From the NCBI GenBank assembly GCA_013289855.1, contig JABCZD010000009.1:1-64000 (forward strand): a stretch of 64,000 nt of DNA, read 5' to 3'. Of this stretch, positions 1-8,947 are shown one piece after another. Position 1 is the stretch's first letter. The number at the start of each line of letters is the position of its first letter. The translations under genes and the position numbers were made by a program. The notes beneath the pieces were generated by a model. That model saw only the letters and a list, made by a program, of their open reading frames with translations, did no database searches and was not told the origin of the DNA. This stretch comes from Acidobacteriota bacterium (lineage in GTDB: Bacteria > Acidobacteriota > Terriglobia > Acidiferrales > UBA7541).

Positions 1-105
1 GAGTACAATCACGACCGGCCCCACCGCGGAGTGCAAAACCGCACTCCGCACGAGGCGTTCTTAGCTTTCGCAGGTGTACTAAAAAACGAGGCCCTGACTG
101 TCTAA
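1..105 (+). CDS. IS3-family transposase (OrfB), C-terminal fragment
   Basis: The first 34 codons read as the end of an integrase-type (DDE) transposase. They contain the characteristic YNHDRPHRG motif followed by QNRTPHEAF, then a TAA stop. This region lies just after the catalytic Glu of the DDE domain in IS3-type transposases. The rest of the gene lies outside the window, so it is partial by truncation and intactness cannot be judged. The stop codon lies inside the probable right terminal repeat of the element. Confidence 0.8.
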   Translation, partial: EYNHDRPHRGVQNRTPHEAFLAFAGVLKNEALTV

Positions 106-124
106 ATTAGCGGGGAGCACTACA
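99..124 (+). repeat. Probable right terminal inverted repeat of the IS3-type element
   Basis: On the minus strand this 26-bp stretch starts TGTAGTG, continues with CCCC, and finishes TTTAGACA. That is the usual layout of IS3-family ends, with TG at the outer tip. It overlaps the transposase stop codon, as is common for these elements. The matching left end is outside the window, so neither the pairing nor a target-site duplication could be confirmed. Confidence 0.6.
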
Positions 125-797
125 GAACATTACCGCCAGTTCTATTTTTCATCGCCACGCAAAGAACTTCAAACGGTAACCACCATTCGAAGACCCGAAA
201 TGGGCGGACAGGACGTTCACCACCATCGTTCGAACGCAATACTATAAAGTACTATTGACATGCGATTACGGCCCTGCTATCCTCTGCCATGTCTCTCGCA
301 AGACCCATCTCCGCGCTTCACGGGACACCCCCAAACCCTTGCCCCACAACCCTCGTCGCCCCATTCCCGCGTCACTTCACTCTTGCGCACCGGCGCAAAA
401 ACGCGATCCTTTATTTTCAACAGCTTGCGCACTCTTCTTAATTCACAATTCCCCCTATCCCTTTCGTTTTGTTAGGGCTGCGCACTCTTTGCCAAAAGCA
501 CCGGGGGGTAGTATTGGTATTTCTAACCAATTTCTTGGACTCTCCAGATCGATTCCTCTAACCCCAACAGAATCTATCTCTTTCACGCGAATCACGCTAA
601 ACCCAATAGAGTCTTACTCTTTCACACGATTCACCCCTAAACCCAATGGAATCCTACTCTTTCAAAATGACCCCGGGGGGTGGGGGTACGCCAGTTTCAG
701 TTCGGAACAGTTTTGCAACCGATACACCCAGCGGTCTTGGCGGGCGTTGCAGGTGGGTTACAATAATTATGCGAAAGCAAGCCATCCTGAGGCGGAC
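125..797. other. Non-coding stretch between IS end and aminotransferase
   Basis: About 670 bases without a convincing gene. A long open frame runs in from 255, but its translation up to about 797 is low-complexity, rich in Pro, Ser and Arg, and matches nothing recognisable. The tandem repeats at 551-665 lie in it. A run of Gs at 673-684 (CCCCGGGGGGTGGGGG) sits just before the next gene's leader. No RNA gene was recognised. Confidence 0.6.
551..665. repeat. Three imperfect 39-bp tandem repeats
   Basis: Three copies begin near 551, 587 and 626. Each has the pattern (a/g)CGAATCAC-like, then CTAAACCCAAT, then a(g)AATC(t)TA(c)TCTTTCA. Copies two and three share about 80 % of positions; copy one is more diverged. 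They lie upstream of the aminotransferase gene. Their role is unknown; they may be a small intergenic minisatellite. Confidence 0.6.
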
Positions 798-1667
798 GTG
801 ATTCACGACAATATTTTCCATAACGACAGCTTGATTCGAGTTGAGAAAGCGCGGCTTTCGCCCGGACAAGCCGGACTGATCTGCGGCTATGGTTTGTTCA
901 CCACGCTGCGCATCGCGCGCGGCGAAGCTTTTGCTTACGAGCGGCACTGGCGCCGGCTGGAAAAGGACGCAGTCATCACGCACCTCCCCATGCCCTACAC
1001 CAGCGCCAAGGTGCGCCTGCATTTGCATGAAGTGATTCGCGCGAACAACGTGAGCGAAGGATGCGCGCGGATTTATCTGGTGCAGAACGATGTGGGCTTT
1101 TGGCAGAGCGACGAGCCGCGTCCCGAGGTGGATTTGCTGATCACCACCGCGGATATGCCGAAATATGGAGAACCGGCGCGGCTGGCTCTGCGCGAGCACG
1201 GCCGCCATGCCGCTTCCGCGCTGTGCAGCGTAAAAACCATTTCCTGGCTGGACAACGTGTGGTCCGTGGGAGAGGCCACGCGCGCGGGTTTCGATGAAGT
1301 GGTGCTGCTGAACGAACGCGGCGAAGTGGCGGAATGCACCTCCGCGAATATTTTTGCCGTGAAGGATGGCAAGGTTTATACGCCGCCGCTAAACTCCGGG
1401 TGCCTGGAAGGCGTGACGCGCGGCATCCTGTTTGAAATTGCGCCGGACGCGGGAATTCCTCTTGCGCAGCAAACCCTGCGTCCAGAAGATTTGTATGCCG
1501 CGGACGAAGTTTTCATCTCGTCGACCAATCGCAATGTCATCAGCGTGGGCGAAATCGCGGGGCATCGCATCGCCACGCCGTGCGGCCCGGTGGCGAAACG
1601 GCTGAACGAACTTTTCGGCGCCTACGTCTCCGAGTACGCCGATCGCCGCTTGACCGCGGCGCTCTAA
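798..1667 (+). CDS. Fold-type IV PLP enzyme (branched-chain aminotransferase / aminodeoxychorismate lyase family)
   Basis: A 289-residue cytoplasmic PLP enzyme. The family either transaminates branched-chain amino acids (IlvE, Dat) or splits aminodeoxychorismate to 4-aminobenzoate for folate (PabC). Motifs are GYGLFTTLR near the N-terminus, the catalytic lysine in VKTISWLDN, then TSANIF and LEGVTR, which bind the cofactor phosphate. The length fits the family. The GTG start at 798 was chosen because TGAGG lies 5-6 bases upstream and the preceding translation is unlike any protein. Which substrate it uses cannot be told from motifs alone. It stands alone, with a convergent gene downstream. Confidence 0.85.
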   Translation: MIHDNIFHNDSLIRVEKARLSPGQAGLICGYGLFTTLRIARGEAFAYERHWRRLEKDAVITHLPMPYTSAKVRLHLHEVIRANNVSEGCARIYLVQNDVGFWQSDEPRPEVDLLITTADMPKYGEPARLALREHGRHAASALCSVKTISWLDNVWSVGEATRAGFDEVVLLNERGEVAECTSANIFAVKDGKVYTPPLNSGCLEGVTRGILFEIAPDAGIPLAQQTLRPEDLYAADEVFISSTNRNVISVGEIAGHRIATPCGPVAKRLNELFGAYVSEYADRRLTAAL

Positions 1668-1785
1668 TCGAGCGACGGTCGCCATCCCGTCCGAATTAAA
1701 TTTCGCAAAGCTTGCGAAATAGGGAACGTGGATGGGAGTCGCGGTCAGGAAACTGTGGAAAAAAGTTGCGGTAAAGAAGCCGCGG

Positions 1786-3168
1786 TCAACGAGGAGCTGA
1801 ATCCGCCAGGGAGATTGCGGCTGCGGTTTGCTGCGGGGACGATAGCATCTTTCCCAGCAGCTCTAGATCGGCGCGGAGGACCGCTTCAGAAGTGTGCGGC
1901 GAAGTGCCCTTGCTAAGCGCCTGACGCAGGCGGACGACTAGAAGTTCACGCGTCAACGCGGGCGGAACTGTAGAGTCGAGAATGTTGTCTCGCGTGAGCC
2001 CGATGAACGATGCTCCGTTCGCGGATTGCTCCGCAGCCGGCGATCCGCGCTCATCCAGAGTTACGCGCAGGCCTGGATGCCCCGCAGCGTCTGGAGCAAA
2101 GGTAGCCTTGGCTTGCACTTCGCGCCATTCGGCAGAGCCGTTTTTGCCCGGCGCCAGGTCTGGCTCTCCGCGCAGCAACCCTTCGAGGCTCTTGGCATAC
2201 GCGCTGCGCTGCGCTTTCGTCAGCGGCTGTTCGAGCGCGCCGTCAGCCGAATACATCATGGCGTTTTGCGCGGGATTGAAGCGCCCGCTAACGACGTAAG
2301 CCACAGCAAATCCGCCGCCGACGATGGGGTGAAACACCAACAATGGGATTTCGTATTTCTTGGCCTTGAAAACGGAATCAACGATGCCGTGAATCGGTGT
2401 GCTGCGCTTGATGCTTCCGGGAATCTGCGGGATCACGAAAGCGGAGAATGATAAATCCGGATGATGATGCGCGTAGCTGACCAAAGATTTCGCCACGTGC
2501 TTGGGGGTAGCCACGTCCAGGTCAGCAAAAAGACTCCTGGTCGTGGCCTTCGGATAATAAAAGTTGACCACATCGCGCACAAAGTCCGCGCAATTGCTGG
2601 TGACGAGTTTATAGGCCTGATGATTGGGGCGCGCATTGTAGGCAGCGATAAAGGCGTCGTCCGCGGCGTCGGATGTCGGCAGCTGAAATCCATAGAGTGT
2701 GCGATCAAAGGCCGAGCCGACGAGTTCGTACCAGTCGCCCGAAGGGGTTTCGCCTTCGGGGCCGTCCGGGACGATGCTCTCCAGATACTTGCGACGGTAG
2801 GCGTCGCGCATCGCCGATTCGATTTTCGTATCGGCGAAAAGTGGAATGTCTTCAGTGCGCTCTACGGCGTAGAGATACGGCAACAGCGGGATGGCCAGCC
2901 AGTCGTAACCGTCGATGCGGTGATAGCGGCTGAGCACCACACCAAGTTCGCCCGGCTCGCACCGGCGAAGGACGGTCGGCGAGACCGCGCAAACGGAGCT
3001 GAGATAGACGGCGGTGTGACCTGTACCCGCCAGCTCCCCATCAACGCTGTAGGGCTCCTCAAGGAGCACGGTCACGTCCGCGCGAGCGGGCGCGGCGTAA
3101 ACCAATGCGGCTAGCGCGAGCGTAATCGCGAGCCTTAAAGTTGCGCCGAGTTGGTCTCTTCGGTTCAT
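1786..3168 (-). CDS. Secreted protein with papain-like His...Asn-Cys motif, unknown function
   Basis: A 460-residue protein with a clear Sec signal peptide (positive start, Ala/Leu-rich core, cleavage near ARA-D at about residue 30). The mature N-terminus contains TGHTAVYLS (His near residue 49). Further on is TSNCADFVRD (Cys near residue 193). This His-first, Cys-later order with a hydrophobic context resembles circularly permuted papain-fold proteins (NlpC/P60, LRAT, DUF4105 types), which act on peptides or acyl groups in the envelope. The C-terminal half (about 230-460) has no recognised domain. I do not recognise a named family. The next gene on the same strand, at 3461, also carries a His/Asn-Cys pair. 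Confidence 0.75.
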   Translation of the reverse strand: MNRRDQLGATLRLAITLALAALVYAAPARADVTVLLEEPYSVDGELAGTGHTAVYLSSVCAVSPTVLRRCEPGELGVVLSRYHRIDGYDWLAIPLLPYLYAVERTEDIPLFADTKIESAMRDAYRRKYLESIVPDGPEGETPSGDWYELVGSAFDRTLYGFQLPTSDAADDAFIAAYNARPNHQAYKLVTSNCADFVRDVVNFYYPKATTRSLFADLDVATPKHVAKSLVSYAHHHPDLSFSAFVIPQIPGSIKRSTPIHGIVDSVFKAKKYEIPLLVFHPIVGGGFAVAYVVSGRFNPAQNAMMYSADGALEQPLTKAQRSAYAKSLEGLLRGEPDLAPGKNGSAEWREVQAKATFAPDAAGHPGLRVTLDERGSPAAEQSANGASFIGLTRDNILDSTVPPALTRELLVVRLRQALSKGTSPHTSEAVLRADLELLGKMLSSPQQTAAAISLADSAPR

Positions 3169-3460
3169 CGAAAACGGCTAAAGGCTTCCGCCAGCTGATT
3201 CATGACTGCAATGCTTAGCGTCGGGAGCCATCTTCTGTTGTCCAGCTTCAAGTGTAGCAGCGCATGGACCCCGGCTCTCGGGGCCTTGCCCTAAGTAGAA
3301 ACCCGATCGTCCGTGTCAGGTTGCATGCACCGTAACGCGCTGAACGGACTGTAGATAGGATGCGGATTTTGTGGTGAAGGAGGGTCTATACGGGGAATAA
3401 GATGGGCTTCTAAGATGGATGCTAGGGTAGGACATTACAGGGCATTCGCGGGCCTAAGTA

Positions 3461-4486
3461 CTAGAACCCCACGCGACTCTGGCGGATGCGCTCGGAAAAA
3501 CCCTCGGGTTCTTGCGACGCCCTTGCGACCGGGTTGACATACGCCTGACGCTTCAGATCCTCGAAGGCAAGTCCTTCGGTCACCAAGTCGCCGCGCTGAT
3601 ATTCCATTTTGTCGCCTTTGCCGTTGAGGAGGATGCGCCAATCGAACTTGTTCAGGAGCTTGCGAAGGGGCGCCGTCGGTACGCGGACAAAGTTATCCGC
3701 CGCCGCGCGTTCGGTAAAGATGTTTGTGGTGCAATTGCTGGTGATGGCGTTATACCACGCAGGATGATCGCGGAGCTCGTTCATACGGTAGATGTAGGCC
3801 AGGAAGAGCAAGCGCGACCAATCGGGCCCGGCGGTGGTGCGATATAGGTAGACATCCTCACCTTGTCCATGAGCCCCTTTGCGAAAGTTGCAGCGCAGGC
3901 GGACCAGGTCGCTTTCTGGCGCCACGGTATAAATCAGCGTGTAGTTCTTAAAGAAACCGCGGATTGCGGAATAGTGCTGCGATACCTCCTTACGCAGCTC
4001 GATGGAGAAGGCCACGTGATCGTGGTCTCCAATCTGAAAACTGGCGATGGGGTGCGCGATCCAGGGCGAACCCCAGTAAACGACAAACAGATCGATACCG
4101 CGAATCTCGGAAAGCCTGACCTGCTTATCGCTCCAGCTGCAGGAGTAGTCAAATGCGGTGCGGTAGTCGCAGTTGCGGTAATTGTGAATGGTGACGAGGT
4201 CGCCGTCCATTTCGGCCCACGCGGTTTGCGCGACGTCCGCTTGCCAGGGACGGTCGTTCGAAGGCTTGAGGCGCAACCACCAGATCAGGACCACCAAAAA
4301 CGGCACGAAGCAAACGAGGTTGCGAAGCCAGAACGAGTGTAGGGTCAAGAAAACGCCGGCTACGCAAACCACGTAGAGAATTACCGCGGAAATGCGAAAT
4401 TCCGGCGTGCGCACATCAAAATAAAGGGCGGCAACGGCCCAGAGGGAGGCCAGCGCAAGAAGGCTAGTGATGGCGATAGTGGGCAA
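3461..4486 (-). CDS. DUF4105-like (Lnb N-terminal type) membrane-anchored protein
   Basis: A 341-residue protein with three N-terminal membrane segments (about 3-21, 31-49, 56-71) and an extracytoplasmic domain. His157 lies in DHDHVAFSIE and Cys252 in TSNCTTN. The latter is the hallmark of DUF4105, a permuted papain-like fold linked in some bacteria to lipoprotein acyl transfer. The exact reaction here is unknown. The start is TTG, five bases after the stop of the upstream histidine kinase, so the two are almost certainly co-transcribed and translationally coupled. No ATG occurs nearby in frame. This pairing suggests the kinase controls or senses envelope lipid or lipoprotein state (inference). 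Confidence 0.75.
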   Translation of the reverse strand: MPTIAITSLLALASLWAVAALYFDVRTPEFRISAVILYVVCVAGVFLTLHSFWLRNLVCFVPFLVVLIWWLRLKPSNDRPWQADVAQTAWAEMDGDLVTIHNYRNCDYRTAFDYSCSWSDKQVRLSEIRGIDLFVVYWGSPWIAHPIASFQIGDHDHVAFSIELRKEVSQHYSAIRGFFKNYTLIYTVAPESDLVRLRCNFRKGAHGQGEDVYLYRTTAGPDWSRLLFLAYIYRMNELRDHPAWYNAITSNCTTNIFTERAAADNFVRVPTAPLRKLLNKFDWRILLNGKGDKMEYQRGDLVTEGLAFEDLKRQAYVNPVARASQEPEGFSERIRQSRVGF

Positions 4487-4491
4487 TTTTG

Positions 4492-5868
4492 CTAAGCGCG
4501 CGCGTTTTCCGAACCGAGTGCAGAGGGTAACGCGTCTGGCGCGACCGGCAAAGAGTCTGCCACAGGCAACGGCAGCGTGACCACCACGGTGGCCCCGGAA
4601 GCGTCCGAGTGAATGTCAAGATTGCCGCCCTGATCGCGCACGCGTTCGCGCATGCCAGCCAAACCAACGCCCACGTTCGTGCCATTTTCGCGATATTGCC
4701 GCAAAACCTCCGGAGCGATGCCGGTGCCGTAATCGCGTACGCGCAGATATGCTTCGTTCGGTGAACGACGAATGGTGACGTCAGCGCGGCTGCTCTTCGA
4801 ATGGCGATGAATGTTCGTGAGGCACTCTTGCAGCACGCGGAAAAGTGCCAACTCGACGTCGCGCGGCAAGCGTGGGAAATCCTCGGGTATTTCACTGTCG
4901 ATCTGGATGCCGCTGCGCTGCGCGAAACCCTCGAGAAACCAGCGCGCCGCCACGCCCAAACCGGTTTCGTCGAGCAATGGCGGATGCAAGAGGTACGAGA
5001 TGGTCCGCGTCTCGGCCAGCGATTGTTCCAGGTAGGAGCGCGCGCTGGCGAGTAGCTCGCCGGCGTCGCGCCGGTTGGCAAAAGCGTCGAGGCTCATCTT
5101 GGCGGCCGCCAGATATTGCCCCAGGCTATCGTGTAGCTCCCGGGAAAACTTACGCCGCTCCTCGTCCTGAAGATGCAGCAGCCGCGCGCTCAGCAGGCGC
5201 GACGATGCCTGGCTCTCCAGGGCTAATTTCTCCGCTCGTTCGCGTTCCGAGAGTTCCGTTTCCAGGAGCCGGTAGTAGACGTAGAACAGCACCAGGGACA
5301 CTGCGAAGGCCAGAACCAAAATCCACATCACGATGGCATAAAGAAAATTGGAAGCCGCGCGGCGGGAGACCAATAGCCGTTCTTCGTTATCGAGCATCTC
5401 CTGCGTGACAACGTCCGCGTCCGTCCCCAGGCTGACCATCTGTGAAGAAGTTTCGTGCTGACTGGCGTCGTCGCGCGGGCCCAACGTCCGCGTTTCGATG
5501 GCCTCGCGCAGAATCGTGAGACGGCGAAGTTCCAAGTCCCTTAGGCGGGCTATGGCTGAGCGCTGTTGCGGGTTGTCGGAGATAAGCTCTTCGAGATGCG
5601 CCAGCTTTTGCGGGATGGAGTTGGCGACGTTGTCGAATTTTTGGAGCAAATTCTCGTCGCCGGTGGAGTCGAAACCGGATCGCGTGCGACCCGCAACGGT
5701 CATGGACGAACTAATGTCTCCCAGAGCCACCTGAACGTCGTAGGTGTGCGCGATCCATTTGAGGTTAGTTGTGAGCCGGGAAATCGAAATGCCGGCAGCG
5801 GCGGCGGCGATGAGCAGGAAAGCAACGGCCGAAGCGAACGCCAGCTTGACCTTTTTCCGAGAGGGCAT
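4492..5868 (-). CDS. CHASE3-domain sensor histidine kinase (NarL-type, HisKA_3)
   Basis: A 458-residue membrane kinase. A first membrane segment (8-28) is followed by an extracytoplasmic CHASE3-like helical domain (about 30-165) and a second segment (about 172-200). The dimerisation/phosphorylation box has RELHDSLGQYL with phospho-acceptor His246. A GHKL ATPase domain follows, with ECLTNIHRHS (N box), RDYGTGIAP and VGLAGMRER. Kinases of this class normally phosphorylate LuxR-type response regulators, but no such gene adjoins it. The only partner in the transcript is the DUF4105-like gene five bases downstream. The start at 5868 gives the membrane-anchored form expected for the family. Confidence 0.9.
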   Translation of the reverse strand: MPSRKKVKLAFASAVAFLLIAAAAAGISISRLTTNLKWIAHTYDVQVALGDISSSMTVAGRTRSGFDSTGDENLLQKFDNVANSIPQKLAHLEELISDNPQQRSAIARLRDLELRRLTILREAIETRTLGPRDDASQHETSSQMVSLGTDADVVTQEMLDNEERLLVSRRAASNFLYAIVMWILVLAFAVSLVLFYVYYRLLETELSERERAEKLALESQASSRLLSARLLHLQDEERRKFSRELHDSLGQYLAAAKMSLDAFANRRDAGELLASARSYLEQSLAETRTISYLLHPPLLDETGLGVAARWFLEGFAQRSGIQIDSEIPEDFPRLPRDVELALFRVLQECLTNIHRHSKSSRADVTIRRSPNEAYLRVRDYGTGIAPEVLRQYRENGTNVGVGLAGMRERVRDQGGNLDIHSDASGATVVVTLPLPVADSLPVAPDALPSALGSENARA

Positions 5869-6084
5869 TCTTCACCGAACGAGAATTTGATTCTGTCGCT
5901 CCGCGTTCGCCAGATGATAACACTTCTGGTAGGTCCGCGAGTGCCGCGAATCGTGACTATAGCGCGACAGTGATAGAGGTAAGAAGTCGACCTTGGAGCG
6001 TAGGGCGGCCTACATTGGCAGCGGAGCGGCGGCGGCATCCGGCAGTCAATGGCGCTTTCGGAAATTGCCTGCGGAGGAGGAAGT

Positions 6085-6396
6085 TCACATGGGAATGGGC
6101 TGGTGCAGTGTGCGCTCCGCCTGCCAGCACGGCGAATATCCAGCGTGCGGAAAGAGCGCATGGACGCAGGTGACCGTTTGCGTGGGATTGTCGGCATCAA
6201 TCTGATACTCGGTCTTGTTGCCTTTTTCGGCGATCGCAAAAAGCCGAGGTGCGGTGAGCGTTTCGTAAGGGTTGGTGGCAGTAGGATGACGGGCGCGGCG
6301 CCACACAGAGACCGAATCGACGCCATAGACGGCAAGCAATAGAACCGCGCTGGCAAATAAAATACGTTTGAGGATGGTGGCAAGAATGGTCGGCAT
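6085..6396 (-). CDS. Small membrane-anchored protein of unknown function
   Basis: A 103-residue protein with one N-terminal membrane segment (about 8-27) and a short extracytoplasmic part containing two cysteines (CVHALF and SPCWQ), possibly disulfide-linked. No family is recognised. It starts six bases after the stop of the TPR gene and is surely in the same transcript. Its position next to a TPR protein suggests an envelope partner role, but nothing in the sequence proves it. Confidence 0.6.
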   Translation of the reverse strand: MPTILATILKRILFASAVLLLAVYGVDSVSVWRRARHPTATNPYETLTAPRLFAIAEKGNKTEYQIDADNPTQTVTCVHALFPHAGYSPCWQAERTLHQPIPM

Positions 6397-6402
6397 GGGC
6401 GA

Positions 6403-7191
6403 TTACGGTTTAGTCGGCGCGGGCGGCACCACAAAACGGCTCAGATACTCTTCCAGTTGCACGCGATGGGTTTCCCGGTAAACCGGATAATCCTTGGCGA
6501 TGCCCTGGTCCGCCGCGTTGAATAGTATATAAGGCTCCAGCATTTTCGCTGCGGCGATGGTTTGCAAGAGAAGCAGATCGGCATCCGCGGGCTTACCGGA
6601 GGTTTTTGCCGAAGACTCGTTCAGCACGGATGCGGCGGCGCTCAAGGCCTCGGTTTCTTCCGCCAGGCTGTGGCGATATTGCGGTTCCAGTGGATAGGTC
6701 TCCTGAAATTTTTTCTGCCGCCAGTCGGCTCCCGAGCCGACGTAGACGATCCAGGCATTTCCGCCTGGCGTCAAAGAGTTTAGGTCCAATGTAACGTTTG
6801 TTCCGTCTTTGCCGTTCGCATCTATGTTGCTGCGCGTGTTGATGTGAACTGTATGCAACTGCAATCTATTTACCGTGGCCCACTGTTGCAGGCCACGCCA
6901 CGGGATGGCGTTGTACGGATCGGCCACCACAGCTTGGATTGCGCGCGTTCGCGCTCTCTCCATGTCGCCGTTTTTCGTCAGCATATCGGCTTCGTAACGG
7001 TAGGCGGTTTCGCCGTTGGGATTGAGCGCAATGGCCCGGTCATACCATTCAAGCGCTTTCGGAAAATCTTTCAGCGCGAAGTAAGAATCTCCAATGAACA
7101 AAACCGAAGAATAATTCCTTAGAACTCGATGGATATGTAACACAAGCACGATTCCGGCGGTATAGAAAATCCCGATGGACTGGTAGCTCAT
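6403..7191 (-). CDS. TPR-repeat protein
   Basis: A 262-residue protein. A hydrophobic N-terminus (about 5-20) may anchor it in the membrane. Two tetratricopeptide repeats follow at about 28-95, with the typical ALEWYDRAIALNPN core. The remainder (about 100-262) is helical and unassigned. TPRs mediate protein-protein contacts. It forms an apparent two-gene operon with the small membrane protein at 6085. It is divergent from the antiporter at 7304, with about 110 bases between them to hold both promoters. Confidence 0.7.
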   Translation of the reverse strand: MSYQSIGIFYTAGIVLVLHIHRVLRNYSSVLFIGDSYFALKDFPKALEWYDRAIALNPNGETAYRYEADMLTKNGDMERARTRAIQAVVADPYNAIPWRGLQQWATVNRLQLHTVHINTRSNIDANGKDGTNVTLDLNSLTPGGNAWIVYVGSGADWRQKKFQETYPLEPQYRHSLAEETEALSAAASVLNESSAKTSGKPADADLLLLQTIAAAKMLEPYILFNAADQGIAKDYPVYRETHRVQLEEYLSRFVVPPAPTKP

Positions 7192-7303
7192 TTCATCCGC
7201 CGATCATCAAAGAGCAGCGTTGACGTTCGTGTGGTGACGGAAGTGCGGTATCTTGGAGCCGCCAGGCATATTTTCTAGCGGTCGTCATAAAAAAGGGATC
7301 GGA

Positions 7304-8929
7304 ATGTTTAGCGGCGAAGGCGTGCATGCGGTAGAGCTGGTGTTTCTGTTGCTGCTGCTGTTTGTGGTGGTGTTCGCGGTGCTGGCGCGGAAACTGCAGA
7401 CGCCGTATCCCATTGTGATGGTCATCGGCGGGCTGCTGGTGGGATTCGTGCCCGCGATTCCGAAAGTCGCGCTGAATCCGGACTTGGTTTTTCTGGTGGT
7501 TTTGCCACCCCTGTTGTACTACGGCGCGTGGCACACGAACTGGCGCGATTTTAAGTACAACCTGGTCAGCATTCTTTTCCTGGCCTTCGGCCTGGTGGGG
7601 TTCACGGTGCTCGGCGTGGCAGACACCTCGCGGTGGTTGTTCGCCGGATTCGATTGGCGGCTGGGATTTGTCCTGGGCGCGGTGGTGGCCACCACCGATG
7701 CCATCGCAGCGACCACCATCGCCAAACGTCTCGGCTTGCCTAGTCGCATTGTGGACATTCTTGAGGGCGAAAGCCTGGTGAATGACGCCACCGGTCTACT
7801 GGCACTGGAATTTGGCATCGCCATGGTTTGGAACGGGGCTACCCCTACGGTCTGGTCGGGCGCGTTGCGCCTGACTTATTTGGTCATTGCAGGGCTGCTA
7901 TTTGGAATGGTAATTGGCTTGGTGGTGGAGTGGTTTGAACATCGCATCGACGACGGTCCCATCGAAATTGTCGTGAGCATCCTGGTGCCCTATGCCACCT
8001 ATCTCGGCGCGGAAGCCATTCACGCTTCGGGGGTCTTGGCAGTAATTGCTTGCGGGTTGTATTTGAGCCGCAAGAGTTCCGATTTCTTTTCCCCCAACGT
8101 GCGCATCCAGGCGGATGCGGTGTGGGAGTCTCTGACGTTCATCATAAATGGCCTGGTGTTCGTGCTGATCGGGCTGCAACTGCCCTATGTGCTCGCGGCC
8201 ATTCGCGGCTACAGTTTGCGGCAATTGATTTTTTACGGATTGTGTTTCAGCGGAATAGTCATTGCGCTGCGCATGCTGTGGGTTTACCCCGGCACGTATC
8301 TCGCCTACGCGATCCGCAGGCGCGTGCTGCGCCAGCAGGAGTCATGGCCGGAATCGCGCAAAATTTTTGTGGTGGGTTGGACCGGCATGCGCGGAGTATT
8401 GGCGCTGGCGGCGGCGATTTCCTTGCCGGAAATGCTTGAGGATGGCAGTCCGTTTCCGCAACGCAACCTGATTATCTTTATGACTTTTTGCGTGATTCTG
8501 GTGACCCTGGTGCTGCAGGGCCTGACGCTGCCGTCGCTCATCCGCGCGCTGGGATTGGCGGGTGCGGGCGGGGATAACAAGGAAGAGGACGAGGCCCGGC
8601 GGGAGATTTTGCAAGCCGCGCTGGCCTGGCTGGAAGCGTCGCAAGCCAAAGAGCAGAAACTGGAGCTGGCGATTTATAAGGAACTCTCTCGCAATTACCG
8701 CAAACGCTTGGAGATTTTGCGCGATCGCGGCGAGGAAGAGAGCGAGGATGACCATCGCGAGCACTTGGCCTTGCAAGACCGCCGAATCGAAGCCATGCGC
8801 GATGTGTTAAGAGTAGAGCGCGAAACGGCGCTGCGCTTGCGAAACGACGGCAAAATCAATGATGAGGTGCTACGGCACATCCAATATGAGTTGGATTTGA
8901 GCGAGACGAAACTGGCGGCGACGCAATAG
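7304..8929 (+). CDS. Na+/H+ antiporter, CPA1/NhaP family
   Basis: A 541-residue cytoplasmic-membrane exchanger swapping Na+ (or K+) for protons in pH and salt homeostasis. It has about twelve hydrophobic segments in residues 5-430. The family signatures TTDAIAATTIAKRLG and EGESLVNDATGL carry the ion-binding Asp residues. A charged C-terminal cytoplasmic tail (about 435-541, rich in Glu/Arg and coiled-coil-like) is typical for this subgroup. The ATG at 7304 was chosen over an in-frame start 17 codons upstream because AAGGGA lies 6 bases before it and the hydrophobic domain begins right after. Confidence 0.92.
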   Translation: MFSGEGVHAVELVFLLLLLFVVVFAVLARKLQTPYPIVMVIGGLLVGFVPAIPKVALNPDLVFLVVLPPLLYYGAWHTNWRDFKYNLVSILFLAFGLVGFTVLGVADTSRWLFAGFDWRLGFVLGAVVATTDAIAATTIAKRLGLPSRIVDILEGESLVNDATGLLALEFGIAMVWNGATPTVWSGALRLTYLVIAGLLFGMVIGLVVEWFEHRIDDGPIEIVVSILVPYATYLGAEAIHASGVLAVIACGLYLSRKSSDFFSPNVRIQADAVWESLTFIINGLVFVLIGLQLPYVLAAIRGYSLRQLIFYGLCFSGIVIALRMLWVYPGTYLAYAIRRRVLRQQESWPESRKIFVVGWTGMRGVLALAAAISLPEMLEDGSPFPQRNLIIFMTFCVILVTLVLQGLTLPSLIRALGLAGAGGDNKEEDEARREILQAALAWLEASQAKEQKLELAIYKELSRNYRKRLEILRDRGEEESEDDHREHLALQDRRIEAMRDVLRVERETALRLRNDGKINDEVLRHIQYELDLSETKLAATQ

Positions 8930-8947
8930 GCGAGGAAAACCACGACC

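Noticed and set aside
255..797. Long N-terminal extension of the aminotransferase frame
   Set aside because: The translation is Pro/Ser/Arg-rich without family similarity, covers tandem repeats, and the family is about 290 residues; a good ribosome-binding site precedes the GTG at 798.
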